Below, piece after piece: positions 30,301-40,651 of a DNA stretch of 64,000 nucleotides. Position 1 is the stretch's first letter. Each line of letters starts with the position of its first letter. The stretch comes from Hippasteria phrygiana (taxonomy: Eukaryota; Echinodermata; Asteroidea; Valvatida; Goniasteridae). The translations under genes and the position numbers were made by a program. Below the pieces are notes generated by a model. That model was not told the DNA's origin. It saw only the letters and a program-made list of their open reading frames with translations, and searched no databases. The DNA lies in assembly GCA_037893225.1 (NCBI GenBank), contig JAZGUH010000733.1:310001-374000 (forward strand), in the 5' to 3' direction.

Positions 30301-31704
30301 AATTACAACCATTCAGCAAGCAGTCGGCTGCTTTTTCTGCTTCAGTGGTTTATGCTTCACGGAACAAAGAATTTGATACTGGGGGAAGACAAGCCAATCA
30401 AGAATGTTGTACTAAAAGGGGTTAAAGAACACTATCGCTATCAGCTGGTCATAATTGGGCAGCAAAAAGCATGAGCCCCTAAACACTCACTTGGGTAAAA
30501 AAAAACTTCAGAAAGTAGAATAATGATATACATGACCGAGACTCCAACCATGATCACTAAAGTTCCCGACATCAATTTTTCTTTTTTTTTGAGTGTCAAC
30601 ATTTGTTTCATTTGGCAAAATGCTGGGGAAAAGGGATCAAGAATAAACAAACATATAAAGTTTTCTGCAATTTCAGGACACTGTTTGTCCAACCTCAATT
30701 TTTGTACTCCACTTCCACTTTTGTAAACACATGCAAGAAAAGTCAGTTTTGAAAAACTTAGTCCTAACCCCCTAGGGTGCATGCAAAATCATATTAAAAT
30801 TGGAGGATTTGAGACTGTTGGAGTTAAATTAATGGTGTATTTTTCATAGAGATTTTGATTCAGAGACAATTATGGGCAAATTTGAAAAATCTAATTATTT
30901 TAGAGAATAATTTGTCAATTCCATATAACAGAGGGGCTTTCTTGTAAGGATTTAGGCCTACAAGACTTTTCTGTTCTGGAATGAATAAAAGCTGTAAATG
31001 TTGTTCGTAGACACTAGTACAAGTGAAGGACAATGATTTTATTTTATTTTTTACTGCAAGTTCGCCCCAAAACAAGGCTAAAGGTCACTCAAGGTACGGA
31101 GCTACAAAAAGAAAAAGAATCAAAGATACAAGAGGTAGGAATTAATATTCCTCTTGAAGCACGAGTGATCCTAAGATGAAGGGAAATGTTCCAGATATAA
31201 TAAGCCAGTTCGGTATTTCAAGGACATTTTATCCCGAATGACCCGCATGACCTAACGTGCGCGTGTGAACGCAAAGGTGGTCGCACAGCGCGCATGGGTT
31301 AAATTCAATCAGAATGGGCATTCGGATAACATTGTATGACATTACGTCAGCAATTTTATCCCAAATAACCTTTGACCTTTGAGATAACAAACTAGCTTAT
31401 TGCCAAGGCTCGACATACTTGAAATTTGTAGGCAGGTGAACGCCAGGAGGTGAAGCTGAGATTCCTGGACGATGGCGTAGCGATCCATGAACCGATCCAG
31501 CATGTACACGGCCAGGTGTAAGACATGGCGGTCAATCTCAAACTTCTCGCACAGGATGGCCATCCAGTCCACGAGGTACCGGCGAAGGTGGAGCTGCGGC
31601 GATTGGCCGACAAACGCAGCAAGCTTCTCCTCCTTGCGCTTCAGGCTGGCGTAGATGTCGGCCGTGATGTCAGAGTTGGACCACCAGTGGGAATCATGGG
31701 CCAT
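27306..31704 (-). CDS. CCNJ: Cyclin J, three exons, C-terminus not found
   Basis: Cyclin J is a nuclear cyclin with roles in early embryonic or germline cell cycles in flies. Exons in transcription order: 31704-31419, 29337-29047, 27465-27306. All use GT-AG and keep frame, giving 245 codons before an open phase-2 end. The start is the ATG at 31704. An acceptor-like CATCAACAG about 40 bases upstream suggests a non-coding first exon. The cyclin box is clear: QSPQLHLRRYLVDWMA, HLAVYMLDRFMDRY, QLHLLAFTCLQ, then TKFEEREEKV, LQMELLLLQFFHWNI, PTAAHFLGYFLSEA, YTNYFLEISLQ, and SLVAASCMAASRVCLQ with LSPTW. These match vertebrate cyclin J in order. The last exon of vertebrate CCNJ encodes a variable Q/H-rich tail, which I could not place. 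The introns hold a pogo-like MITE (29428-29836) and another dispersed repeat (29920-30425). Confidence 0.93.
27655..28110. repeat. GACTTG-rich simple repeat
   Basis: Scattered GACTTGACTTG and GGACTTGACTTG runs on both sides of a non-repetitive core. The same word builds the arms of the MITE at 38738-38911 and the 13-unit array at 50509-50664. Confidence 0.6.
28235..28400 (-). mobile_element. SINE 3' segment
   Basis: GCCCAATACAAGGCTAAAAG followed by CCACTCGAGGTGAAGG, matching the tail of the SINE at 62218-62500. It lies in cyclin J intron 2. Confidence 0.6.
29428..29836. mobile_element. Pogo/Tigger-like MITE
   Basis: Inverted ends AGAGTGGAACGCCGCTATA and TATAGCAGCGTTCCACTGTA resemble the CAGTGGAAC ends of pogo-type elements. 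A second copy at 52013-52432 shares long blocks (ACAGTTGGCTTT, TTCTATTCCTTGGGGAAATA). There is no transposase. Confidence 0.75.
29920..30425. repeat. Dispersed 500-bp repeat (copy 1 of 2)
   Basis: Matches 55050-55680 over long blocks (CACCATGTTTCAACCAACTG, GGGTGAAATCTTTTGTTGA, GATACTGGGGGAAGA). Both copies end close to a GGGTTAA-like or TTTTAATCC word. Confidence 0.75.
31207..31388. mobile_element. MITE copy inverted to 23976-24150
   Basis: Starts AGTTCGGTATTTCAAGG and ends CTTTGACCTTTGAGATA, with ACGTCAGCAATTTTATCCC inside. Its right end is only about 30 bp from the donor of cyclin J exon 1. Confidence 0.75.
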
Positions 31705-31824
31705 GGTATGACACTTTCCCCAAGGACGACAAAGAACAAGTTGCCTGTTGATGGACGGGAAAGATAAAAGCTTCTGGAATGAGCCTTCATACAGTATTTT
31801 TGATTGGGGGTGTTTTAATATCAA

Positions 31825-34229
31825 GATTCACGGCCGTCGATGGGTGGGGGGGGGGGGGGTGGGGTGGTGCCACCCCTCCCATTGACAGATTCAAACCACC
31901 AATTTGCAGAAAGTGGATGGTGAAGAAAAAGTAAAACGAAGAAGTCTGAAGTGCAGGTTGTATAATCATACAATAGTAGTAGAAAAATCACCCAAAGGAA
32001 ATCTCAACATCAAAACTTGACGACAACCCCCTCGCACTTTTCAAATAACTTTTAGGACAACAAATTTTAGCGTGCAACTTTTGGGGGAATTTTTCTCATT
32101 TGGTTTTTTTTTTTATCACAATTTTCTTGATGCCCCCCATTCAAAACAGTCTAGCAACACCCCTGTCTCGAATTTCCGGACCGAATTATGCAATAATGTG
32201 ACCCCCAAAAGGTGATTCCCCAGATTTGGTCACATTTGCAGCGACAATCCCCATAGGATGAGGAGGGTGGTGGAAACAGTAGGTGCATTACACAGAGTAG
32301 TAATAAATGATGAATATCCAAGTTTCTAGTAATGCACCTAGCAATTGTTTCCCCAAATTTGTTCCCCAAAATTTCCCAGGAAAATATTTCAAAAAGGGTC
32401 GAGGTTGGGCTAGTAATAGAACGGGATGGAGCTGCTAAAAAAAACCAGCACACACACTACACTTGGGTATTTTCTTTTCGTAGAATTTGTTTATGGTACT
32501 GAAATTTCAGGGGGAGGGGGTTGATCCTATGGATTATCCCCTCCCTCTGGGATTTATGTCCATGACCATTTCCACCCGATACCGAGACCTGCCTGGAACG
32601 AAATACCAGTCAATCATACACACATGATACATATATATACAAAATGACAATTGACATTAATCCTAACCCTGCCAGATGCAGCACAGTGCATCTATGGTGA
32701 CAGCTTGACCTTGCTGCACTCTGCACACAAGTCAATGTGACAAAGTATGCAATCTGATGCATCTGGCAGGGTTTCTAGCCAAAATACCCTGGAGGGTTAG
32801 GGTTAATTAATAAAAATGTCAGTTGTCCATCTTTTCTTAGATATCCGTATGTGCTTGCTAGCCTTTGATTTGCTCAAATGATCAATCCACTATAAACAAT
32901 GGAAAGATTCAACGGAATACCTACTACATAACATAGTGCTTAGTCTCAAAGTTACAAAATAATGCCCGATATCTTGATCAGTACATATCTGAATCCAAAG
33001 GGGTGACACCGGGGTCACATTAGTTAGCCTTGTGACCTTTCATCATTAGTTCCCCCATCCAAACTTTCAGGCACTCCACTCGCTATCTCATCGCATCCTT
33101 TGCTGTTGTTCCACTTCCAGCAAAGAGGCTAGTAATTAAATTGTTTCCAGGCTGGTAGGCCTACTGCCTCTCTTTGGAACTCCTTAATTACTTGTAGCCT
33201 GCTTCCCTTCCACCTATATAATCTTTTCACAATTCAAACGAAATGTAAATACATACCTTCTGTGATTTCTGTCTTTTCTTGTCTTTTGTAGCCCACACCT
33301 TGCCTTATGATGTAGCCTACGTGGTGGGCGATAGAGCCTACCCATAAAAACAACCAAGGCCAACCTTTTCGTAGTTCACCTCTCCAATTTTGTTGACTGT
33401 ACCCTGGGCGTGGTTGTCTCTTTATTAAAAAAAAGTGAAAGGCGAAGATTGGAAATCTGGTAGCTTGATGATGAACTTAACTGAACTGAAATGCTTGCTA
33501 TGATGTCCACCTGCCGCTGCCTTTTTGCGAAATGAATCATATAATTTTTTTTCATCATCATGGAGCGCGAGTACGACGTCGGCGAGTGTCAAGTGCGCCC
33601 TCTAGGATGGCTTTCTGTCCTCACGTGGCACTCTCAAAGACATTTAGGATTCGCGCCCAAATCCTGACCCATCGTGGATGGAATCATTTTTATTTCACCA
33701 GTGGTTTCTGTGACTTCTGAGATTTTTTTATATAAAAGATCTAAATCTACTCATGCCCGCATGGAGGTTAAAAGCAGTAACGGGGAAATCCTTAATTATA
33801 TGATATATATTCCAGCCACAGGTGCGGCCATTGTGTCTGACCATGGAGGAAGGAAAATATACAAACTGACTCCGATCCAGCAGATCATCATACGATCTTT
33901 GCTCTAGATCGAGTTGTTAATCGGGTTGTTAACCTAGGGGCTTTGTTTTCAAGCTGTAAATCTCTGCTTTTGTAGTTGTATCCCCTTGAACAAATAAATT
34001 TCAAGATTATATTGCTAATTTTGTTAGCATTGGACAAGCAATGAGCCTTCCAGCCTTCTGAGCGAGACTTTCCATCAAGAAAAACTTTAGAGCGTGAAAA
34101 TGGGCGACTTTTGACTAACCGTTATTATTCGAAAGAGGGCGCCCTTCATCAGACTTGTTTGATGTCGTTGCTCTTTTTGTGCACGACCCGAGTTTGTGTA
34201 CACGACCGGTTGAAATAATTGCGTGAAAA
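31825..34229. other. Intergenic region between cyclin J and the THAP gene
   Basis: No exon recognised. It contains the AACCCTGCC MITE at 32657-32807. The cyclin J start site probably lies in the left part on the minus strand and the THAP start site near 34.1-34.2 kb. No clear core promoter motif could be assigned. Confidence 0.4.
32657..32807. mobile_element. MITE, AACCCTGCCAGATGCA family (copy 2)
   Basis: The best preserved copy: AACCCTGCCAGATGCAGCAC at the left, TGCATCTGGCAGGGTTTC at the right, and GGGTTAGGGTTAATT at its end. Confidence 0.8.
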
Positions 34230-35457
34230 ATGCCTGGTACATGCTGTGCTGTGCCTGGTTGTGGTAACAGGGGAGGACATGAATTCCCAAAGAACATAGA
34301 GATACGGAACCGTTGGAGATTGGCCATCAAAAGGGCGAGTACTAAAACCAAACGACCGTGGTGGCCCTCGGCCAGCAGTGTTGTGTGCAAAGCTCACTTT
34401 CTCGAATCAGATTACGAACAGAACTCCATGCTTGGTAAGTTGTCAGTTTTTTCTTTAGTTCTCACCATGGTTTTGGCTGGATTTGAATATAATAAAAAAA
34501 AAATGGGGGGGGGGGTGCTATTGATTTCTTCAGGAATTACTGAACGATCTTGCACCTGGAGTGCACTTGAGTCTTGATTTTCCTAAGTAAAAAAGTTAGA
34601 TTTTAAAATTCTGGTGAATGGTATCAGGATTTCAAGTAAAAACAGCATCAACTGGCATATGGGTTTACCTTTAAATACCGACAATTTCCAGTGGAGTCCT
34701 ATGATAGAATATGAGGAAGGAGCAAACCCCAGAGAATAATTCTGGAGAAAACCCACGGAATCATGTAGTGACTGAAAACCCAATCCACATGTCGACCCCA
34801 ATTGACCTGTCGCAATCGAATCGCGTCAACGCAGCTTGTGAATTATTGTCCAATCACATCAATTATAATTTCACGTGGAACGCGCAAAATCTGACACAAA
34901 CAAAAATTACCACACAAAATTCCCATAGGGTTGTCTAAGGGGCGTGGTTAACTCGTAAACGGCGATAGGTCAATTGGGATTCGAATCGGGGTCACAGTGG
35001 TGGAAGGCGAGGAAAGTACCACTACACCAACCCGATTGTTTGTGTTTGTGTGAGTTGTTCTGCTTTCTTGATTCAAGCATGGAGGAAGAATTCCTCCATG
35101 ATTCAAGTATTGCGATGATACCTGTAGCAAGCTTTTGATGGCTCAACACAATGAAATTGCTAATTTTTGAATGATTTGCATGTTTGCAGTTTGTACTCAT
35201 ATCCTTTAATTTCTGTCATTTTAAATGCAGGATTTAAACTGGAGAGGAAAAAATTGAAGAAAGGAACGATCCCAAGCCAGTTCAGCTGGACTGCAAAATC
35301 TCCAATGGCACTTTCTAGGAGCAAACGAGTGGACGAATGGAACAAGAGAAGATTTGAGAAAAAGAAAGACGACATGAAACGGAACGAAATGAGAGAAGAG
35401 GAGTCGAGCGAGAATCAGGTTGTCATCGAAGATCTGGACGGGAATCAATACAAGTAG
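34230..35457 (+). CDS. Small THAP-domain protein, two exons
   Basis: THAP domains are C2CH zinc-dependent DNA-binding modules shared by animal transcription regulators and P-element transposases. Exons 34230-34434 and 35231-35457 join in frame (GT-AG) into 143 aa ending at TAG. The zinc ligands are C6 and C11 (CCAVPGC), then C53 and H56 (VVCKAHF). The FP at 19-20, W29 and the closing motif GTIPSQF (80-86, in place of the usual AVPTIF) complete the domain. Residues 95-125 are lysine, arginine and glutamate-rich and probably helical. The tail is acidic and ends DLDGNQYK. There is no transposase domain. Which THAP paralogue this is cannot be told. The start has no upstream alternative in frame near it. 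Confidence 0.9.
34796..34978. mobile_element. MITE with CCAATTGACCTGTCG ends
   Basis: Inverted ends CCCCAATTGACCTGTCG and CGATAGGTCAATTGGG about 180 bp apart, in the THAP intron. A second copy in opposite orientation is at 38994-39174. Confidence 0.85.
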
Positions 35458-35891
35458 ATAAGCTCAACGATCCAGTCGCTCCAAGAAATTTACTTACATG
35501 TACAAACCAGTCTGTATTCCAAGCCAAACCATCCTACATGTACATGCAGTTCCCAAGCAGGTCCTACTCTTCACCTACAGGTTCACCGTAGAAGATTTTT
35601 AAAATGACCCAGCAGGAATGAGTTATCACACGGGCCTTCGAGATGACTGCTTTTTTTTGTGTCTTGGCTTCACTTGGACCGAGTGCATTTAAGCTGAAGT
35701 ACATGCAGTGTTCGACCCGGCTTAAACCCTTTAACCGTCTATCGTACAAATTTGTACGATACGAATATGCATCAGAGAACCTGTATAGATAACAAACCCC
35801 CTTAGAAAATATGTCAATAGAGTGCGCCCTGATCATCTTCGAGACCACAATGTAAATAAATAGCATTGCAGCAATTTTCGCATGTTGATAT

Positions 35892-37010
35892 TGTTATGTA
35901 CACAAGTAAATGCTGTCAGTGTTATGAAATTCCCCTCACGGAATACGCCCTCATTCAGTGGTTTGTACAACCGGCGAGGCCACGCGCCCCTTATTTGCAT
36001 ACACGTGCGACCTCGGCTGACCCTAATTTGTTTATGAATGGGTCAGAGTTGATTACGCCAAGCCTATGTGCCAGAAGGTTCTGTGTGTATCTCGAATAGT
36101 GAGTAATCGTATTCGGGGCTGTGTAGAGGATTATTTTTGGATGTGACGTAATTGTGTAAGATTGTATTTAGAGGCTGACGTCATTTGTAAGGTGATTCTG
36201 GATAATTTGGTAATTTCTGGAAGATATACATTTCTATATATACGGGCTAATTTCGGAATAAAACCAGGGCTTGATTCTCGACGGAGGACTGGAGATTATT
36301 TTTGACGGGCGGAGAATTTCGTTGGGAGTTTGTTCGAGTTAATCGAGCTGTTGTTAATATTCGGACCTGTGACCTGTATATGACTTGTCTGCGTGAGCGT
36401 CTGGAGACAGTAATTAGAGCTGAGTATTATTCCCGGAAGAGACATCTATTTGTGAACTGTCGTCGGTTCATTATTTGGGGTCTCATATCCCCATATTTTT
36501 GAGACGGGGGCCAGTTTTCGTCTCTCTTCGGCTGTTTTAGAGGTGAATTCGCCCCGTGTTCCAGCTCGCCCAAAAACCTGTATTTGCTCACATTATTGGA
36601 GTCGTCCTCGTCCGTTGCTGAGTGCCCAAGAAGTCCTTGCCCAAGTCCTCGCCCAAGTCCTCGCACAAGTCCTCGCACAAGTCCTCGCACAAGTCCTCGC
36701 ACAAGTCCTCGCACAAGTCCTCGCACAAGTCCTCGCCCATTGCAGAGCTGCCCAAGTCGTCTGAGCCCTCGCCTATATAAGTCCTCGCTCATAAGATCTT
36801 TTAAGTTATATATTGTATAAGATCTTTTCTTAATTCTACACTTGTTAAACCCTGTTGATTCTCGAATATTCTCAATATTAAATCACATTGTTTCTTTGTT
36901 CTTTATATCAGTGTGATCTTGTTTGATTTCTTTGTTGCATCTGAGAAAATTCAGGCTTTTTCCAGTAATTTATATTTATGGATTGTCTAGAGATTTTTCA
37001 GACCGTAACA
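35892..37010 (+). mobile_element. Probable solo LTR
   Basis: Begins TGTTATG and ends CGTAACA (near-perfect TG...CA inverted tips), flanked by ATAT on both sides (35888-35891, 37011-37014). Inside is a TATA-like CTATATATACGGG (about 36232) with AATAAA 20-30 bases on (near 36258), the usual U3/R arrangement. No internal retroelement genes or second LTR are in the window. Confidence 0.6.
36633..36738. repeat. 12-bp tandem repeat AAGTCCTCGCAC inside the LTR
   Basis: About nine units of AAGTCCTCGCAC/CCC. The frames across it give artificial repeated peptides. Confidence 0.9.
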
Positions 37011-38737
37011 ATATATCCGTAAAACTTTGGGATTTTCAGTTTCCACCTGCAGATCCAAGACACTTTTTTGATATGATTTTGTTGTGATTTTGATGTGATT
37101 TTGTTGTGATTTTGTTGTGATTTTGATGTGATTTTGATGTTTATTTGAGGTGATGAAGCCCCATAAAATTGATTGCTTTCATGCATAAATGTTCCGTGGG
37201 CCCTTTAGAATGATTCCAGCTGTGTTCTTGATTTAAGCATCAAAAATTGTGAAAAATTCCTGGATTCATGTATTGTAGGTCTGAAAATGTCCACATTTTG
37301 GCCAAACTTGTTTTCGGCAATATTCAGATGGTAGGTCATGACCTTCTTTCAACCCCTCATATTTTGATTATTTTGGCACCAAATGAAAGAGGAGAACAAG
37401 AGCTTTCCAAAAATGTCTACTTTTATTGGGTTATCTCAAAAGAATAAGCCGTAACTATTAAGCTGAAAAACATTTCAAAATAGTAAAACGTGTGCGACCT
37501 TCAAAAAAATATGACGGTTTAAAGGGTTAAATGTGCCAGATCATCTGTTTTTAACGATAAGCAAGTGCAGACGATATACGTACTATACATATTGTACACT
37601 GGAGTTGTATTTAATTAGTAGTGTGCAAATTCCTCATTCCCTCCTGTAGAAACATACAATGTGTTTTGAAACTGATGCAAGGGCTAATCCGCTTCCTCAA
37701 GAATAGGCTGTGCAATAATATTGCTGTAAGACCTGGCTTTCATGTGTGAAAAATTAGTTTGAACTGGATATCTATTGTATTGTTGGGAATGCTGAATGTC
37801 ACCGTTCTCTATGATTCGTACTATTCGTACATGTTGGTCCAGTAGTTACCAATGTCATCTCACCAAAACGGGAGAGTTCCTACTTTTTGTTGAAAACGCC
37901 CAAATTTTTCCCAACTCGTTTTTGGCAACATTCGGATGGTATTGTTGATATTCGGCAAACAAAATTTCAATCAGGCCAATTTTCATCTTGGACCTTCTGT
38001 GAAAATTCCAAATTCTCAACGTGGAGTATCTGTTTTTATATTTAAAGGAACTGTGTCAGATGGACTAATTTTACAAGGTGTTTGTTTACATTCATACATT
38101 GTATCAATACAGACATGTTGACCAAAAGAAATCAACAGATTCAATTTAGTGCTAAATTATAGATTTATTTATTTAATTATAGCTTCTTTGTAATAAATAT
38201 CTACACACTTGTACCAGCAGCAAGCATGATTATTTTTGTATTTTTCACTAAATACATAATTTAAACCCCCCCCCCCCCCCCCCCACCAAAATAGTTACCT
38301 AACCTATATTTGCAAGGTGTGAGTGTACAAATTCTACCAGTGTGTCATATTTATGGCGAAATGAGGGGGGGGGGGGGAAGTATTGACACAACTGATATTC
38401 AGATTTGTGCTGCACATACTGCAGGCGCGGCAACCACAGGGCCAAGGGCACCAGTCTGAATTCCACCAGTCAAACGTTTCCGAACCAATCAAACTGACAT
38501 CTCTATAATGATTTTCGTCAATGATTTTCGTCAATGATTTTCAGACAAACGGCATCACATTTCAAGGGATGGTCATATACATGATTATATTCTACTTTCA
38601 AATGAGTTTTCCAATGCTTCTAATGCATTGTTTTGTTTATCCCAATAAAATATTAGAAAGCATTCAAAAGTGCTTTGGTTTGACTGAAAACCTGTTTAAG
38701 AAATGTTCACGGACAAATAATTTGTGGAAGAAAACCA

Positions 38738-38911
38738 GAGTTGTAATCAAATCAATCACAAGTAACATCAAAAGGCAGATCACAAGTCCATCACAAGCTG
38801 CATAAGATGAACAATGACAAAGGAATGCTTTTGTTATATAGTGTATTTGAACAGCTTGATAGTGGCTTGATTGTAAAGTGACTTGTGATTGACTTGATTA
38901 CAACTCTGAAG
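38738..38911. mobile_element. MITE with AGAGTTGTAATC / GATTACAACTCT ends
   Basis: Inverted ends flank a conserved core, GATGAACAATGACAAAGGAA. Copies at 50383-50690 and 60340-60550 share ends and core, with variable GACTTG/CAAGTC runs between. Confidence 0.8.
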
Positions 38912-38993
38912 AAAATTACTTTTGAACGATAAAAGCACTCGCTACACTGCACTCCATCTGGTCTTTATAAAATATGCGCATTGATATTGTAGG

Positions 38994-39174
38994 AATTGAC
39001 CTATCGCCGTTTACGAGTTAACCATGCCCCTTAGACAACCCTAGCCCTATGGGAATTTTGTGGTAATTTTTGTTTGTCTCAGATTTTGCGCGTTCCACGT
39101 GGAATTATAATCGATGTGATTGGACAATAATTCACAAGCTGCGTTGACGCGATTCGACCGCCATAGGTCAATTA
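38994..39174. mobile_element. MITE copy inverted to 34796-34978
   Basis: Starts AATTGACCTATCGCCG, ends CCATAGGTCAATT, and is a close reverse complement of the THAP-intron copy. Confidence 0.85.
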
Positions 39175-39734
39175 GAAGCATCTCGCTCCTAATTAGAAAT
39201 GTGAAACTTGTTCAATAAGTTTATTTGTCTCATGTTTGTGTGTGTGGAATATCTCATTGAAAAGCTCATAACTAATTTGAAAATTTCTTTTTGGAGTGCC
39301 ACGCCCACAATGCATCTTTCAATAGAAATTTTTAGTAAGTGCACTGCATACAGCTTTAATTCTTTTTTTCAGGAACGTGAGGGTGCTGCTCAAAAGCAAC
39401 GGCTCTGGGTATACCAATTTACAAAACTAACTCATACAATGCAATATTATTAAGTCTACATTTAGCATTGCATTTGGGGAAAATATGCTTTATTTGTTAT
39501 TTACAGTATTGTAAAATTGTTTGAAGTAATATGGACCATCCCCGGCCAAAAAGTGGGGAGGGTGATTTATCCTCGTACATCCCGGGAACGTTTACGCCCA
39601 TACGTTCTTAGTTAATTGTTTATTTTCTTTCAGTTAAAAGAAAAAAAAAATACGAATGGTTCATTAATTGAAAGATACATTTGACAACTTCGGAATCTTG
39701 GAGATTTTCCACTTTTAAAAAACTCTTTAAAGCC

Positions 39735-39929
39735 GGATGACGCAATTTCCCGCAAACAAATTGCCACCAGGCCGGCTGACGTCTACACACGCCATTTTCT
39801 GAATTTCCAATCCATTGTTGGATTATTGTGTATGTTACGCTTGGCTGCACAAACACATTGTGTCCGTTTCGCTTGGCTGCACAGGCCACCCCGGCGCCTC
39901 ACTATGAATAACCGTACTCAAGGGGTTAA
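39735..39929. mobile_element. MITE-like copy, reverse, ending CTCAAGGGGTTAA
   Basis: Relative of 1606-1819 (TTTCCAATCCATTGTTGGAT, GCCACCCCGGCGCCTCACTA). Confidence 0.7.
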
Positions 39930-40651
39930 TCCCTTATGTGAAAACGGGTCAAGTAAATACGTCGTCTGCACTCTATAAGAATTTATCAATTAAGTAAAAT
40001 AAAGTAACTTACCAGTCTCTCGCATAAAAATTTCTTGACCAACGACAGTAAAGACACTGTGAACTCGTAATAATGGATTTAGCGCCAAGTAACAATAGAT
40101 TTCCATTGTTATTGCACCTTTTTTCTTTTATTAGATGTTCATAGTGAGAAGGGCCTTGATTTGTTGTTATAAGCTTTATTTTCAGGAATTACACCATACG
40201 CATACTCTAATCGGTACAATAAAATCACCAAGTAATGCTAAAGATAAACATATTGAGACAAGTATCATCGTGTATTTTTTTTTTTTTTTTTTGTAGGGTT
40301 TGTTTTTATTTGTTTATTTTGAGGGCTTCGAGAACAAATTGAATCAGCGCGCCAAAGGGGGCGTGGCCACCTGTCCGGTTTCCATTTATGGCAATGCATT
40401 TAAGAAGTTTCCATATTTGGTGATTGGAGCCTCGATCTGAATGGATTATACCAGTCTGGTTCCAGCCGCCTATTTGTGCAGTGTGTGCCTGGCCTACGCG
40501 CAACATCGCGTACGCGTACGATCCGAATCGCGAAAGGGGTGGGACATGTCTAGCACACATGCCTGGTGATCGTCATTCGGGAAGAAGAACTTAGGTCGCG
40601 CCGTCCAGCACATTTTTCTTCATTTTTGCATCGAAAATTTAGGGAGCAAAG

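Larger units (their letters stand above)
35722..37530. mobile_element. Inverted-repeat element carrying the solo LTR
   Basis: The left end TTAAACCCTTTAACCGTC and the right end GACGGTTTAAAGGGTTAA are perfect inverted repeats 1.8 kb apart. Subtracting the LTR at 35892-37010 leaves an element of about 690 bp. The left end is followed by a perfect palindrome, ATCGTACAAATTTGTACGAT. A 12-bp TGATTTTGTTG-type tandem repeat (37070-37140) lies in the right part. Confidence 0.7.
37531..40560. other. Intergenic region upstream of WDR1
   Basis: No gene recognised. It contains poly-C (38266-38284), a GACTTG MITE (38738-38911), the MITE at 38994-39174 and a TTAACCCC-type element (39735-39929). Confidence 0.45.

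Noticed and set aside
33674..33907. Plus-strand frame of 77 codons (EVKSSNGEILNYMIYIP)
   Set aside because: Somewhat protein-like, but with no recognised family, no splice support and no neighbouring exon. Kept only as a curiosity.
36427..36792. Minus-strand frame with repeated GLVR residues
   Set aside because: Created by the 12-bp tandem repeat inside the probable LTR.
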